From: Nothopassalora personata
Lineage: Eukaryota; Ascomycota; Dothideomycetes; Mycosphaerellales; Mycosphaerellaceae
Reading direction: 5' to 3'
Length of the DNA: 64,000 nucleotides
Assembly: GCA_033816765.1 (NCBI GenBank)
Contig: CM066291.1
Span: 186,001 to 250,000, forward strand
Position 1 is the first letter of the stretch, and every line of letters starts with the position of its first letter. The notes beneath the pieces were generated by a model that saw nothing but the letters and a program-made list of their open reading frames with translations, was not told where the DNA came from and made no database searches. A program made the position numbers and the translations under genes. Positions 21,964 to 31,335 of this stretch are shown piece by piece.

Positions 21964-24900
21964 TCGAGATAGTTTTTATTATGCATCTTTGATCGCCTTA
22001 CGTGTTTCTTTATACACTTCCTTAAGAGTATCCGTCGTTACGATTACTCTTTCGGCTTATAGGTGAGATCTAGGTATTCTAAATAGGTTAGGATCTTTAC
22101 TAAAGTTCGTATAGAATAGTATCGTTAAAGTTGTCTCCGATTTATAGTTATTTAGTGCAATCTACGCTATTAGTAGTAATGAAACCTAGTTGTCTTATGC
22201 ATAGTTAATATAGTATCGTAGGTATTATTCTAGCGTTTAATTTATCCTTTTGGTTTATCCGTCTATTTCTAGATAATATGCTATTAATAGCTTATGTTTA
22301 ATTCCGATCGTTCCTATAAGCGTCTTCTAGTAATTTAATGTAAATAGCTTATCTCTATCCGTTATAAATGCTTAAGGGAATCCGTAGTATCGGATAAGTC
22401 TATCTAGTATGAGGTATCCGAGCTACTCTACATTATATATCTCTAATGTAGGAATAAAGTATACGTATTTCGTAAGTCTATTAACTATAACTAGTATTAT
22501 GTCGTATAGTTATTTCGTAACTTAATCTCTTAACGGTAGGAGTTTCGTAATAAAGTCTATTATAACTTCGTCCTATGGTTTTATCGGTAGTGTCCTAAAC
22601 TGTAGGTAACCGTATTTTACGTGTCTCGTAGCCTTGTTTCGTTAGTAGTGTACGCATTGTTTAATGTAGCGTAATACCTTAAGTCTTATCTATAGGAATA
22701 AGAAACTGCGTTATATTAGGTCTATTATCTTTAAAGTTCTAGGGTGTCTATAAGTTAGTCCGTCGTAATGTTATCGTATACATTCTTCTTCTCAATTCTT
22801 TAGTACCTAGTATTTTCCTTACGATATAGGGAATTGTTCGTCCCTATTGCCTAATATCCGTACGATGTTATTAAATTCTCTTATATTAGTACTAAGACTT
22901 CCGTCGGGGTTTGTCTTTAATATTTTATGTTACACTAGTTCTTTTCCTTCTATATAGTCGCTTCTTTGGCTTAGCGCGTCGGCGCGGCCGTTCTCTCGTC
23001 CTAGAGTATATTTAATCTCGAACTTATACTATCCTAGCAGCTCCGACTAGCGGGCTTACCTTCGGGTAAGTTCTTTCGTCGTCGTAAAGTACGTAAGATT
23101 CTTATAGTTAGAAAGAATCGTTAACTTCGGTAGGCCCTCGACGTATACTCTCTAATATTACATAGTAGTAATAATAGCTAGAAGCTCTTTATTATAGATG
23201 TCGTAGTTCTATTCCGCTATAGTCATTTTCCGGGAGTAATAGGCTACTAGGTGTCTCTACCTATCGTGTATCTATGTTAGACACGCGCCTATTACTATAT
23301 TAGACGTATCGGTCTCGATATAGACTTCCTTACTACTATCGAATAGTCGAAGCGTAGGGGGTAAAGCGTATTGTTCCTTAAGTTTCTTAAACGCTTTAAT
23401 CTATTCCTTTCCCTATTTCTAGGTAACGTCTTTTCTCGTAAGTATCGTTATTAGTACTACTATCTTTACGTAGTCCTTAATGAATTTCCGGTTATAGTTC
23501 GCTAGTCTAAGGAATAATTGTACGTCCTTAACTGTTCTTAGTTCTAGCTATTCTCTAATTAACTGTGTTTTCGTAGGGTCGATCGTTATCCCTATAGTGC
23601 TAATAATAAAGCCTAAGAATTTAACTTCTTTCTTATAGAATTCGCATTTCTTAGGTACCGTCTTAAATCCTAAACGCGTAAGTCGTTCGAATACGTCCTA
23701 GACTTGCTTTATGTAATTCTAAAGGGATCCTTTCGTGTAGACTAATATATTGTCTATGTAAGCGATAACGTATACGTCGAGTAGGTCTCTAAGTGTTTCG
23801 TTAATAAGGTCCTAATAGGACGCGGGTACGTTAGTTAATCCTATTAGCATAACTAAGAATTCGTAAAGTCCGTATCTTATTCTAAAAGCGGTTTTCTATT
23901 CTTCTCCTTTTACTATCCGTATAGCGTAGAAGGCATCTCGTAGGTTAATCTTCGTATACTAGTCTAATCCGGTTAATCTATCTTATGCTTCTTCGATATT
24001 AGGTAGCGGGTATCGGTTCTTAATCGTAATCTCGTTTAACTTCCTATAGTCTTATACGAGTCGTAACTTCCCGTTTACTTTTAGAACGAACATATATAGA
24101 GTTCCTATACTTAAGGTAGATCTTCTTATCTATCCTTTAGCTAGCTTCTCCTTTAGCTATTCTCGTAGGGTCTATAGCTCTTTCTTAGACATTACTATAG
24201 GGGTTCCTATAGAGGCTCTTTCCCTAGCTAGATATTAATCTTATAACCCTATAGGTAGTACCTAGAAAGGACATCTTTACCTCTCTCCTCTTTAAAGAGT
24301 CGCGACTACTTACGATACTCCTTAGGGATACTTAACTCTAAGATACTACTATCCTTCGATAGTACGTTACTTCTATTACTACTAGTAACTTCGTAACCCG
24401 GCGGCCCTACGCTAGTATCTATCCCGGTCGAAGGTAGTTCTTCTATCCTTCTATTCGGCGTAAGCTATATCCTATTTAGCTATCTCTTTACCTTATCTAC
24501 TAGCGAACGCTACCGCTACGTAGGCTAAATATCGATAACGTAGTCGCATTCCCTAAATGTAAGTACTCCTCTTCTCTAGTCAATTACTAGATTATACTTT
24601 CTTAACTAAGGTATACCTAGTACGATATTATAACTAGCTATATTAGTAACATCTAAGATAATCTCCTCGTAGTACCGTTAGATAGTAAGTAGTAGCGGTA
24701 TCGTCTCGCGCTCTATACTAGGTAAGGATAATCCGTCTACCGCGATTAATTTATAACCCTCTTTCTTCTTATAGGTAGCGATCCTATGTCTTATAACGAA
24801 TAATTCGGAGGTAAAGTTCCCGCTTACTCCGGAATCTATTATAGTATCTATCTTATGCCCGTTAACGATAATCTTAGTTCGAAACACTATTATCGTTAGT

Positions 24901-25216
24901 AATGCTTAAGCCTTTTCTATATTATATAACTCCCTTCGGTCGCTTATTCCTAGGGAGTTAATCCTTTTTACTATTCGTATATAGAACGTCGTACTTCGTA
25001 TCTCGAGGCCTCCGCTTAAACCTAGCGCGAGCCTTTCTATATCTATACCTACATTCGGTAACGTTCCTAGATCTTCTACGTTTCTAAGTAGAGTACGCGT
25101 ACGTGTTACACTACGTTACGTAATTTATTTAATATAAATGTTCCTAACGGTATAAGATATCCGGTTCCTATTATTCGGCTCCCTATCGGTAGTCGTTCTA
25201 TAATAGCGGTTACTAG
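21964..25216 (-). mobile_element. Chromovirus B copy 1, fragment (RIP-damaged)
   Basis: This minus-strand Ty3/gypsy fragment has no LTR. It aligns with B copy 2 (41705-43240) over integrase to RT and extends further 5' into protease. It is cut at the left (just before where the C-terminal part and chromodomain should follow) by the D LTR, and at the right by the reversed A LTR at 25217. 24900-25216 is upstream B sequence with no recognisable motif. Confidence 0.8.
21970..24887 (-). pseudogene. B Pol: protease, RT, RNase H, integrase (RIP-damaged)
   Basis: A 69-codon stretch at 24887-24678 is still open and carries the retropepsin motif DSGVSGNF. It is followed by RT (about 24250-23450; polymerase box near 23745-23775 reads YIDN), RNase H (about 23400-23050) and integrase (about 22950-21970). 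The rest is broken by TAG/TAA. The intact protease window is chance survival, since nothing around it is open. Confidence 0.78.
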
Positions 25217-25587
25217 TAATGTCTACTAACTACCCTATGTAGGCCTATCCGAGTTGTAGTAGTGTAGTACGGCGCTTATGTAAGTAGAGGTATTTGCCGG
25301 TCCCGGGACCGTAAAATCAGGTCACGTGACGAGTAGCGTAGTAGCTAGATAAAATAAGAGGATTAGCGGACCTAAACCCCTATACCCTCTACTCGAGAGG
25401 TATGAATTGAATTGTTACCTCGATGCTACGCTTACAATACTTAGCTACGTAGTATATATCTTAATAGCTATACTAGGTCCTACTAGCTTACCTAAATGTC
25501 TAATTAAACCTAAATGAAATTAGGCAAGTTAGACCTAAGGGACCCCCCTCTAAACCTAAGGTTAATATAACCCATTAGTCGTTAATA
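25217..25587 (-). repeat. A copy 3 3' LTR (371 bp)
   Basis: Reverse complement of the A LTR: starts taatgtctac and ends gtcgttaata on the plus strand. Palindrome core at 25298-25311. Confidence 0.9.
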
Positions 25588-25720
25588 TATCCTCCCCTAT
25601 TACGAACCTGTCCTTAGGTTCTAAAGTAGTAAGCCCGGGCATTATAGGTAGCTTAGTTAGTCGCCGTAAGCTAAGGTAGTCTAGTAGTAGCACAGTAGCT
25701 CACTCTACTATTTAGCTTAA

Positions 25721-25728
25721 TATATAAG
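25721..25728 (+). promoter_or_regulatory. TATA-like box before A antisense ORF
   Basis: TATATAAG lies 37 bp upstream of the antisense ATG at 25765. The same box is present in the matching place in copies 1 and 2. In RIP DNA TA-rich words are common, so its function is uncertain. Confidence 0.4.
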
Positions 25729-25764
25729 ATGTTAGGCAATCCTAGGGCCTACTAGCGACAGTTT

Positions 25765-26097
25765 ATGAAGGTCGAAAGGATTTCTCTAATAGAGACCGTA
25801 ATAGTAACGGCAATAATCCGCGACTCGCGCCCGCCGTACTACGTTAACGTATGCTACGAAACTAGCGAGGGATTAGGTAGCTATGTTAGTACAATCGAAC
25901 GGGCTAGATGGTCGAATAATGTAAACGCCATTTATAAGACAAGTGAGTGTTAGTACTAGTAACCTAATAAGTCTAAAGACGAGTCTATCGCGTAGTTAGA
26001 AAGTGAGTTAAGGGAAGATAAGCAACTATAAGAAACAAGTAAGATCTAAGGACTAGAAGTACCCGTACCCGAAGTCTTAACTAGAACTATAACTAGA
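25765..26097 (+). pseudogene. A antisense ORF, copy 3 (best preserved)
   Basis: The first 62 codons from ATG 25765 are open (start MKVERISLIETVIVTAII), and the frame continues past TAG/TAA to the Arg-Thr repeat tract, where E1 has inserted. It is opposite to A ORF3 and lies between ORF3 and the 3' LTR. Two cysteines that read Tyr in copy 1 are still present here. No known family recognised. Being the most intact copy, it is the best query for a search. Confidence 0.5.
26093..26097. repeat. E1 target-site duplication CTAGA (left)
   Basis: CTAGA directly flanks E1 on the left and again on the right (33637-33641): a 5-bp duplication, the size usual for Ty3/gypsy insertion. Confidence 0.95.
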
Positions 26098-26290
26098 TGT
26101 CACAAGCAGGTGCAAGCACGTGGTCGGATAAGGTACAAGTCGAATAGATAGCTATCTAAGAGAGGCGCGGAGAGCGCGAGATACTTAAGGGAGCGCCAAG
26201 CCGATTAGTCAGCGGCTTAGTCAGCGGCGCGCTTGTGGTGCCCACGCACGTGCGCGCGGATCGAGGTGAATGGGCGCCGGTACGGTGACA
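26098..26290 (-). repeat. E1 3' LTR (193 bp)
   Basis: Ends are TGTCA...TGACA, a perfect 5-bp inverted repeat. Identical by eye to 33444-33636. The last ~23 codons of Pol run into it. Confidence 0.97.
26140..26149 (-). other. LTR segment complementary to E1 primer-binding region
   Basis: The plus strand reads TCGAATAGAT; the transcript therefore reads AUCUAUUCGA, which can pair over 10 nt with the sequence just inside the 5' LTR (33432-33441). The second LTR copy is at 33486-33495. It lies at positions 142-151 of the 193-bp LTR, where the transcript could begin. Confidence 0.6.
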
Positions 26291-29200
26291 CTACCCCCCC
26301 CTCTGAGAGTGCGCTCCGGAGCACTCTGTCCTCTCCTATCCATCGTATCCATCATTGCCTTCGCGAACTTCTCGTCGTCTATCAACTCATCATCCGTCAC
26401 AGTGTCGACTTCCTCGTCCTCCGCGTAACCATCTATGACGCTACGTAACGCAGGCAGACTTTCGCGGCGACACGGCGCAGCAGCCTCAGCTACTGTCCGG
26501 ACGGTGTCTTTCTCGGTGTGTGTACCCAGCTCTTCACACAGGTACCCTGTGCCGTAGTGACTCGCGCCATCCAGGCGGCTACACACTGCGATCTGATGCG
26601 CATCAGCTTCACTGTCGTCATGACTCGCGCCAATCAGCAGATCCACTCCTGTTACTTGGTCTGTTTGTCGAGAAAGATCGTCATCGCGACGCGTATCGCT
26701 CTCTTTCTCACAAGTCCTGAGTCCAGGTCCCACCGGCATCAGAGCCATCGCTGCTGCATTGAGTGCTGAGTCACGCGCCAGTCGCATGCCCGTGGCATCC
26801 TCATTGGCAACCCAGTCTGCAGGAGGTTGAAAACCAGGTGGTCTGGTTGCTCGAGGATGGTTATGGTGAAAGTCGGCGACAGAGGCGGCGGCTGTCTCAA
26901 TGACCTGGCCCGCAGCTTCATAGGATGGTTCTAGGTATCCAACGTACTTCACCAAGTACTCATAATATGGCTCTTTCACACCACCTCTAGGTGTTCTTCC
27001 TCTCGGCCATCTCTTCTTGCAATCCAACACCTCCTCCACTTCCCAAAAGTCGGGCTCGGCTGGGTTGGTTTCGTGTTGTTCGTCGTCCACGATTCGTATC
27101 GGTGGAGGCGCAGGTTGTACTTGCCCTTCGACTGGAGGATGAACCGGTGCTAGAAGGTGTGAGTGGAAGCGGTTGTCAATATTCATAGTGGGCGGCAGCT
27201 CCACTTTATAGGTGTTCCCCGGCAGCACCTCCGTGATCACGTGCGGACCTGACCACTTCACGTCCAACTTCCTAGACGGTCTCTCCATCTCCCAGTTCTC
27301 GGTGCTCACCCATACCTCGTTACCTTCGACGTATCGTGGTGCTGGTGTACGGTTTTGGTTTGCGTATTCGGCTTGGACGGCTTGGGCGAGGGCCATTTGC
27401 TGTCGTAGGAACTCCTGCATGTCATGCATCTTTCTTGCGAACCTGTCTGCTGACTCCGCGTCGAGTCGTTGCCTGTGTGGCATAAGTGGCATTGGGAGCT
27501 CGAGGTGGAGCTCGGAAAAGCGTGGGTTACGTCCTGTGTTGGCGTAGAACGGTGATACCCCTGTTGTAGCTGATACGGCGTTGTTAGCAGTAAACTCGGC
27601 CAACGGGGCCCAATCCGGCCAGTCATCCTGAGCGTAATTGACGAACATGCGGAGGTACTGTTCCATCACCTTGTTCGTGTTCTCCGACTGGCCGTCCGTC
27701 TCCGGGTGATATGAAGATGAGAGCTTCTGGTTGATGCCTAGGAGGGCACAGATCCTTCGCCAAAAGGCCGATACCCATTGCGTGCCGCGATCTGAGACGA
27801 TGGACTTGGGAAGCCCATGTCTGCTGAACACGTACTTCAAGAACACCAAGGCACAATGTTCGGCGGTCATCGAGAGGACAGGAATGATGTGTCTTTCCTT
27901 GGTAAGGCGGCATGTGACCGTCATGATGTTCTCGTATGTTCGTCCATCCACCGCACTCTTCCCCTCCGGCAGTTTGACGACGAAGTCGACAGCAATGTCT
28001 TCCCATGCGCCGAATGGTACAGGCAACGGCTTCAACAGTCCAGGGTACTGGATGTTGGTGCTCTTGTTCGTGTGGCAAGTGCGACAAGCTCGGACGTATT
28101 TCTTGACAAAACGAGCCATGCCTGGCCAAGTATAATTGCGAGCAACGAGTTCGTAAGTCTTTTCATCTCCCATGTGGCCCGCTGCGGCATGGTCATGGAA
28201 AGCTTGCACGATGCGAGTGCGCACCGGCACTTCTCCTTCATCAAGGGCATCTTCTGACTCTGGTGGAACGAACAGGCTGTATCCGCCATAGATGTTCTTG
28301 ATGTATATCATTCCCCCAACTGGCACTGCATGACGGTCGTCGATACGATGTTTTCGTAGCAGCGTGCATGGCTCATCGCGTTCCAGTTGTTGGACGGCCT
28401 CCTCTGCTTCTGGCTGCGCATACAATTCTCGGATGGCGGTGGTGAGCGGAGTCACGACGTCGTTGGCGGAGGCGCTAAGGACTCTCGTGGAGGACAGATT
28501 CAGAACCCGGTCTGGCCCAAGCAATATCTGATGTTGTTGCTGATTGCGCGGATCAGTAAGATCGCCAGGCACAGGAAGGTCCTGTGAGCGCCGTGTGAGA
28601 CTGTCCGGCTTCGTGCCTTGTACGCCTGGTCGGTACACTATCTTGAAGAAGAATTGGGACAGGAACTCGGCCCACCTAGCTTGCCTTCGGTTAAGCTGTT
28701 TCGTACTCATGAACCATTCAAGGTTCTTGTGATCAGAATACACGAGAGTAGGCTTGTCCTCTGCAGAGTCGGGGTCTGGCAGATTCTCGTAGTCGTCAGT
28801 GCCGTACTCGTTGACGGTTAGCTCCGGGCGCCATTCTTCGAAAGCTTGTACGATCGCCAAAAGCTCCTTGTCATAGATGTCGTAATTGCACTGTTGCGGA
28901 TCCATCTTCTTGGACATGTATGCGATCGGATGAAGTACGCCATTCTCATCTCGTTGAGAAAGGACTGCTGCGGTCACGTAATCCGAGGCATCTGTTTCGA
29001 GAATCGTTTCTCTTCCTGGATAGAAGTGCTTCAGTGTAGGGGCGTCGATGAATGCCTGTTTCAGCGCGTCGAATGCTCGTTGGCACGACTCTGACCATTC
29101 CCATGGTACGTTCTTGCGCGTGAGTTTGGTCATGGGCAAACAGATCTTGCTAAAGTCTTTGATGAACCGCCGATAGAAGTTGGCAAACCCCGTGAACGAC

Positions 29201-31335
29201 AAAATATCGGTAACGTTGGCGGGAGTAGGCCAGTTCTTCACGCATTCGATCTTGGCTGGATCCATTTTGATGCCTTCGTTCGTAATAATCACGCCAAGAT
29301 ATGTGGTCTCATGTCTGAAGAACTCGCACTTGTCGATGTCGAGCTGCAGTCCAGCAGCGTCGAGCTTTCTCAGAACCTTTAGCACATGTTGGACGTGCTC
29401 TTCCCTGGTTTTGCTGAATACAAGTGCATCATCCAGGTAGCATGATACGAAGTCATCCAAGAACTCCCTCAGAGTGTCGTTAATGAAGGATTGGAATGTT
29501 CCTGGCGCATTGCATAATCCAAAGGGCATAACCACGCATTCGAACTGCCCATACCTAGTAGTGAATGCCGTTTTCCATTCATCCCCTGCTGCAATGCGGA
29601 TACGGTTGAATGCTGCAATGACATCCAGCTTAGTGAACCATTGCGCGCCTGCAATGCGGTCTAGCGTTTCCTGAAAGAGAGGGATTGGGTACCTGCTCTT
29701 TGTGGTCAGCGCGTTCAGTGCACGATAGTCGACACAAACGCGGAGTCCTCCGCCTGGTTTCTTTACTATCAGAACAGGTGCTGCTGCTGGTGACACACTG
29801 CGCTGGATGAAGCCTTTTTCGAGCTGGTCATCGACCCATTTTTTAATGACCTCGTTTTCCCGAGCGGAGAAGGAGTATGGTCTTCGAAACGGAGGGGTTT
29901 GACCGTTCTTCAGTTTGATCTCGTGGTCCACACCTGGTCTCCTTGGTGGCACCTTGTCTGCCTCCTTGCGGCTGAACAGTCTGGCCATTTCTCGGAATTC
30001 AACCGGCAGCAAAGGGGTAGGATCTTGGTCTTTGTCTTTGCCGTTCATGAATCGCTGATAGTCGTCGGCTGACACGGCAGATGCATTGAGTTGTCGCTGG
30101 GTGTAATCACCCGGGGACTTCTCCAATCTGTCCATGTTCTCCTGAGTGTTGGAGTCCACCAATATCGCAGCCGTGCCTCCTCTTACGGGCTTAGCTCGCA
30201 TGCCGAATGCCTTCAGCGCACAAGCTGAGAGGGGATCGCGAGCGACTTGTTTGTCAAGGTCTTCTTTCGGATCAAACATCCACATCATATGAATTTCACA
30301 GCCTTGCCTGCGACTCATTCGCCTAAGCGCCTCTGCCGTGATGGGTTTGATATCGATCTCGGGTTCTTCTGGCATAGGCTTCGGCGCCTTCTTGGTGTGT
30401 CGAGCCGGACGCTTCAGAGTGTCAGGACCATCAGCAGGTAATGGCTTACGGGCGTGGTGTGATGCTTCCAGTTCTTCTTCAAGGTCTACTGCATGCCGCA
30501 TGGCTGCCTTCGTGTTGTGTGTCTCCTGAACCACAGCTGGGACGGGTTCATCTTCATCCTCTACGTAAGGTCGTACGTAGTTAGCGAAGTTGGATCTGGA
30601 GGGTTCGAGCACTGGCATTTCGGTCTGCAGGATGCACACCGGCGTGGTTCCTTTGTCGTTGATAGACTGCACGCATACGGGTTCAGTGCTCCTCAAGCAG
30701 TTGGCGCGGCAATAGGCTGAGAACAGAGTCATGGTTCCTGACGCATAGTGGAACACAGGCTGATGCTCGTCGTGCCAGGGTCGGCCGAGGACTACATCAT
30801 ATTCCAGTGATGCGCAGTAACCAGACCTTGTCTCCACGTGGTCGCCGATCTGGATCTGTGCCGTTGTTCTGTGAGTGATTAGGTCACTAGCAGGTTGGCC
30901 GTCTGCTAACATCAGCCCCATGGGGTTGGGCAGTTGTATCATATCAAGGTTATTTCTGCGCGCAAAGTCGATGTCGAAGTACGTAGAGTTAGCACCATCA
31001 TCATGAAAGGTTTGAGCAGGGATCTTTCCATTCACTGTGCATGGCATAACCAAATGAGAAGCTATCACTGGATTGTGTTCATCTACAGAGTGGTTTGCAG
31101 CCAGCAGGGAGTGTGCCGATATGCTCAAAACCTTGCCTCTCTCAGGAGGTCCTTGCTCATGTTCATGCTCTTGTACTCGTGACTCGTGCGGTCCACTGTG
31201 TGTTGCGCTCACAGAGTGGACTAGGCGTTTCCCGCGCCGCCGTTGTTGTTGGCATTGCCACCACCATTGCGACGGTTGTTGCTTGGGTTGTAACCTGGTG
31301 CGAAAGGACGGCGGGCAACATCGCGCAGTGGACAC
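26221..31335 (-). CDS. pol: E1 Pol: protease-RT-RNase H-integrase-chromodomain
   Basis: Intact 1704-codon frame in the -1 frame to Gag. It opens at a GTG with no upstream ATG, so it should be made as a Gag-Pol fusion by frameshifting at 31233-31227 (codons 35-36). Domains, numbered from 31335: aspartic protease at 112-115 (DDGA, a variant of DSGA); RT with FGLCNAP and polymerase box YLDD at 633-636, first Asp 571; RNase H with D782, E824 and D868; integrase zinc part (H1049/H1054, C1084, C1087) and DD35E core (D1117, D1182, E1218, spacing exactly 35); GPY/F-like region near 1362-1397; chromodomain about 1429-1495. A 200-residue tail of unknown role follows. The stop (TGA, 26223-26221) lies inside the 3' LTR and the tail also encodes the polypurine tract. 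All catalytic residues are present. Confidence 0.96.
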   Translation of the reverse strand: MSTARCCPPSFRTRLQPKQQPSQWWWQCQQQRRRGKRLVHSVSATHSGPHESRVQEHEHEQGPPERGKVLSISAHSLLAANHSVDEHNPVIASHLVMPCTVNGKIPAQTFHDDGANSTYFDIDFARRNNLDMIQLPNPMGLMLADGQPASDLITHRTTAQIQIGDHVETRSGYCASLEYDVVLGRPWHDEHQPVFHYASGTMTLFSAYCRANCLRSTEPVCVQSINDKGTTPVCILQTEMPVLEPSRSNFANYVRPYVEDEDEPVPAVVQETHNTKAAMRHAVDLEEELEASHHARKPLPADGPDTLKRPARHTKKAPKPMPEEPEIDIKPITAEALRRMSRRQGCEIHMMWMFDPKEDLDKQVARDPLSACALKAFGMRAKPVRGGTAAILVDSNTQENMDRLEKSPGDYTQRQLNASAVSADDYQRFMNGKDKDQDPTPLLPVEFREMARLFSRKEADKVPPRRPGVDHEIKLKNGQTPPFRRPYSFSARENEVIKKWVDDQLEKGFIQRSVSPAAAPVLIVKKPGGGLRVCVDYRALNALTTKSRYPIPLFQETLDRIAGAQWFTKLDVIAAFNRIRIAAGDEWKTAFTTRYGQFECVVMPFGLCNAPGTFQSFINDTLREFLDDFVSCYLDDALVFSKTREEHVQHVLKVLRKLDAAGLQLDIDKCEFFRHETTYLGVIITNEGIKMDPAKIECVKNWPTPANVTDILSFTGFANFYRRFIKDFSKICLPMTKLTRKNVPWEWSESCQRAFDALKQAFIDAPTLKHFYPGRETILETDASDYVTAAVLSQRDENGVLHPIAYMSKKMDPQQCNYDIYDKELLAIVQAFEEWRPELTVNEYGTDDYENLPDPDSAEDKPTLVYSDHKNLEWFMSTKQLNRRQARWAEFLSQFFFKIVYRPGVQGTKPDSLTRRSQDLPVPGDLTDPRNQQQHQILLGPDRVLNLSSTRVLSASANDVVTPLTTAIRELYAQPEAEEAVQQLERDEPCTLLRKHRIDDRHAVPVGGMIYIKNIYGGYSLFVPPESEDALDEGEVPVRTRIVQAFHDHAAAGHMGDEKTYELVARNYTWPGMARFVKKYVRACRTCHTNKSTNIQYPGLLKPLPVPFGAWEDIAVDFVVKLPEGKSAVDGRTYENIMTVTCRLTKERHIIPVLSMTAEHCALVFLKYVFSRHGLPKSIVSDRGTQWVSAFWRRICALLGINQKLSSSYHPETDGQSENTNKVMEQYLRMFVNYAQDDWPDWAPLAEFTANNAVSATTGVSPFYANTGRNPRFSELHLELPMPLMPHRQRLDAESADRFARKMHDMQEFLRQQMALAQAVQAEYANQNRTPAPRYVEGNEVWVSTENWEMERPSRKLDVKWSGPHVITEVLPGNTYKVELPPTMNIDNRFHSHLLAPVHPPVEGQVQPAPPPIRIVDDEQHETNPAEPDFWEVEEVLDCKKRWPRGRTPRGGVKEPYYEYLVKYVGYLEPSYEAAGQVIETAAASVADFHHNHPRATRPPGFQPPADWVANEDATGMRLARDSALNAAAMALMPVGPGLRTCEKESDTRRDDDLSRQTDQVTGVDLLIGASHDDSEADAHQIAVCSRLDGASHYGTGYLCEELGTHTEKDTVRTVAEAAAPCRRESLPALRSVIDGYAEDEEVDTVTDDELIDDEKFAKAMMDTMDRRGQSAPERTLRGGGSVTVPAPIHLDPRARAWAPQARR
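26291..26308 (-). other. E1 polypurine tract
   Basis: On the minus strand, agagggggggg-tag directly precedes the LTR start TGTCACCG. It is the expected primer for plus-strand DNA and is also translated as Arg-Gly-Gly-Gly near the end of Pol. Confidence 0.9.
31191..31221 (-). promoter_or_regulatory. Frameshift-stimulating hairpin
   Basis: On the transcript, GUCCACU-C-UGUG pairs with CACA-C-AGUGGAC: 7 bp, one C-C mismatch and 4 bp, closing a 7-nt loop (AGCGCAA). It starts 5 nt after the slippery heptamer, on the last base of the Gag stop codon. This is the usual distance for a -1 frameshift stimulator. Confidence 0.8.
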
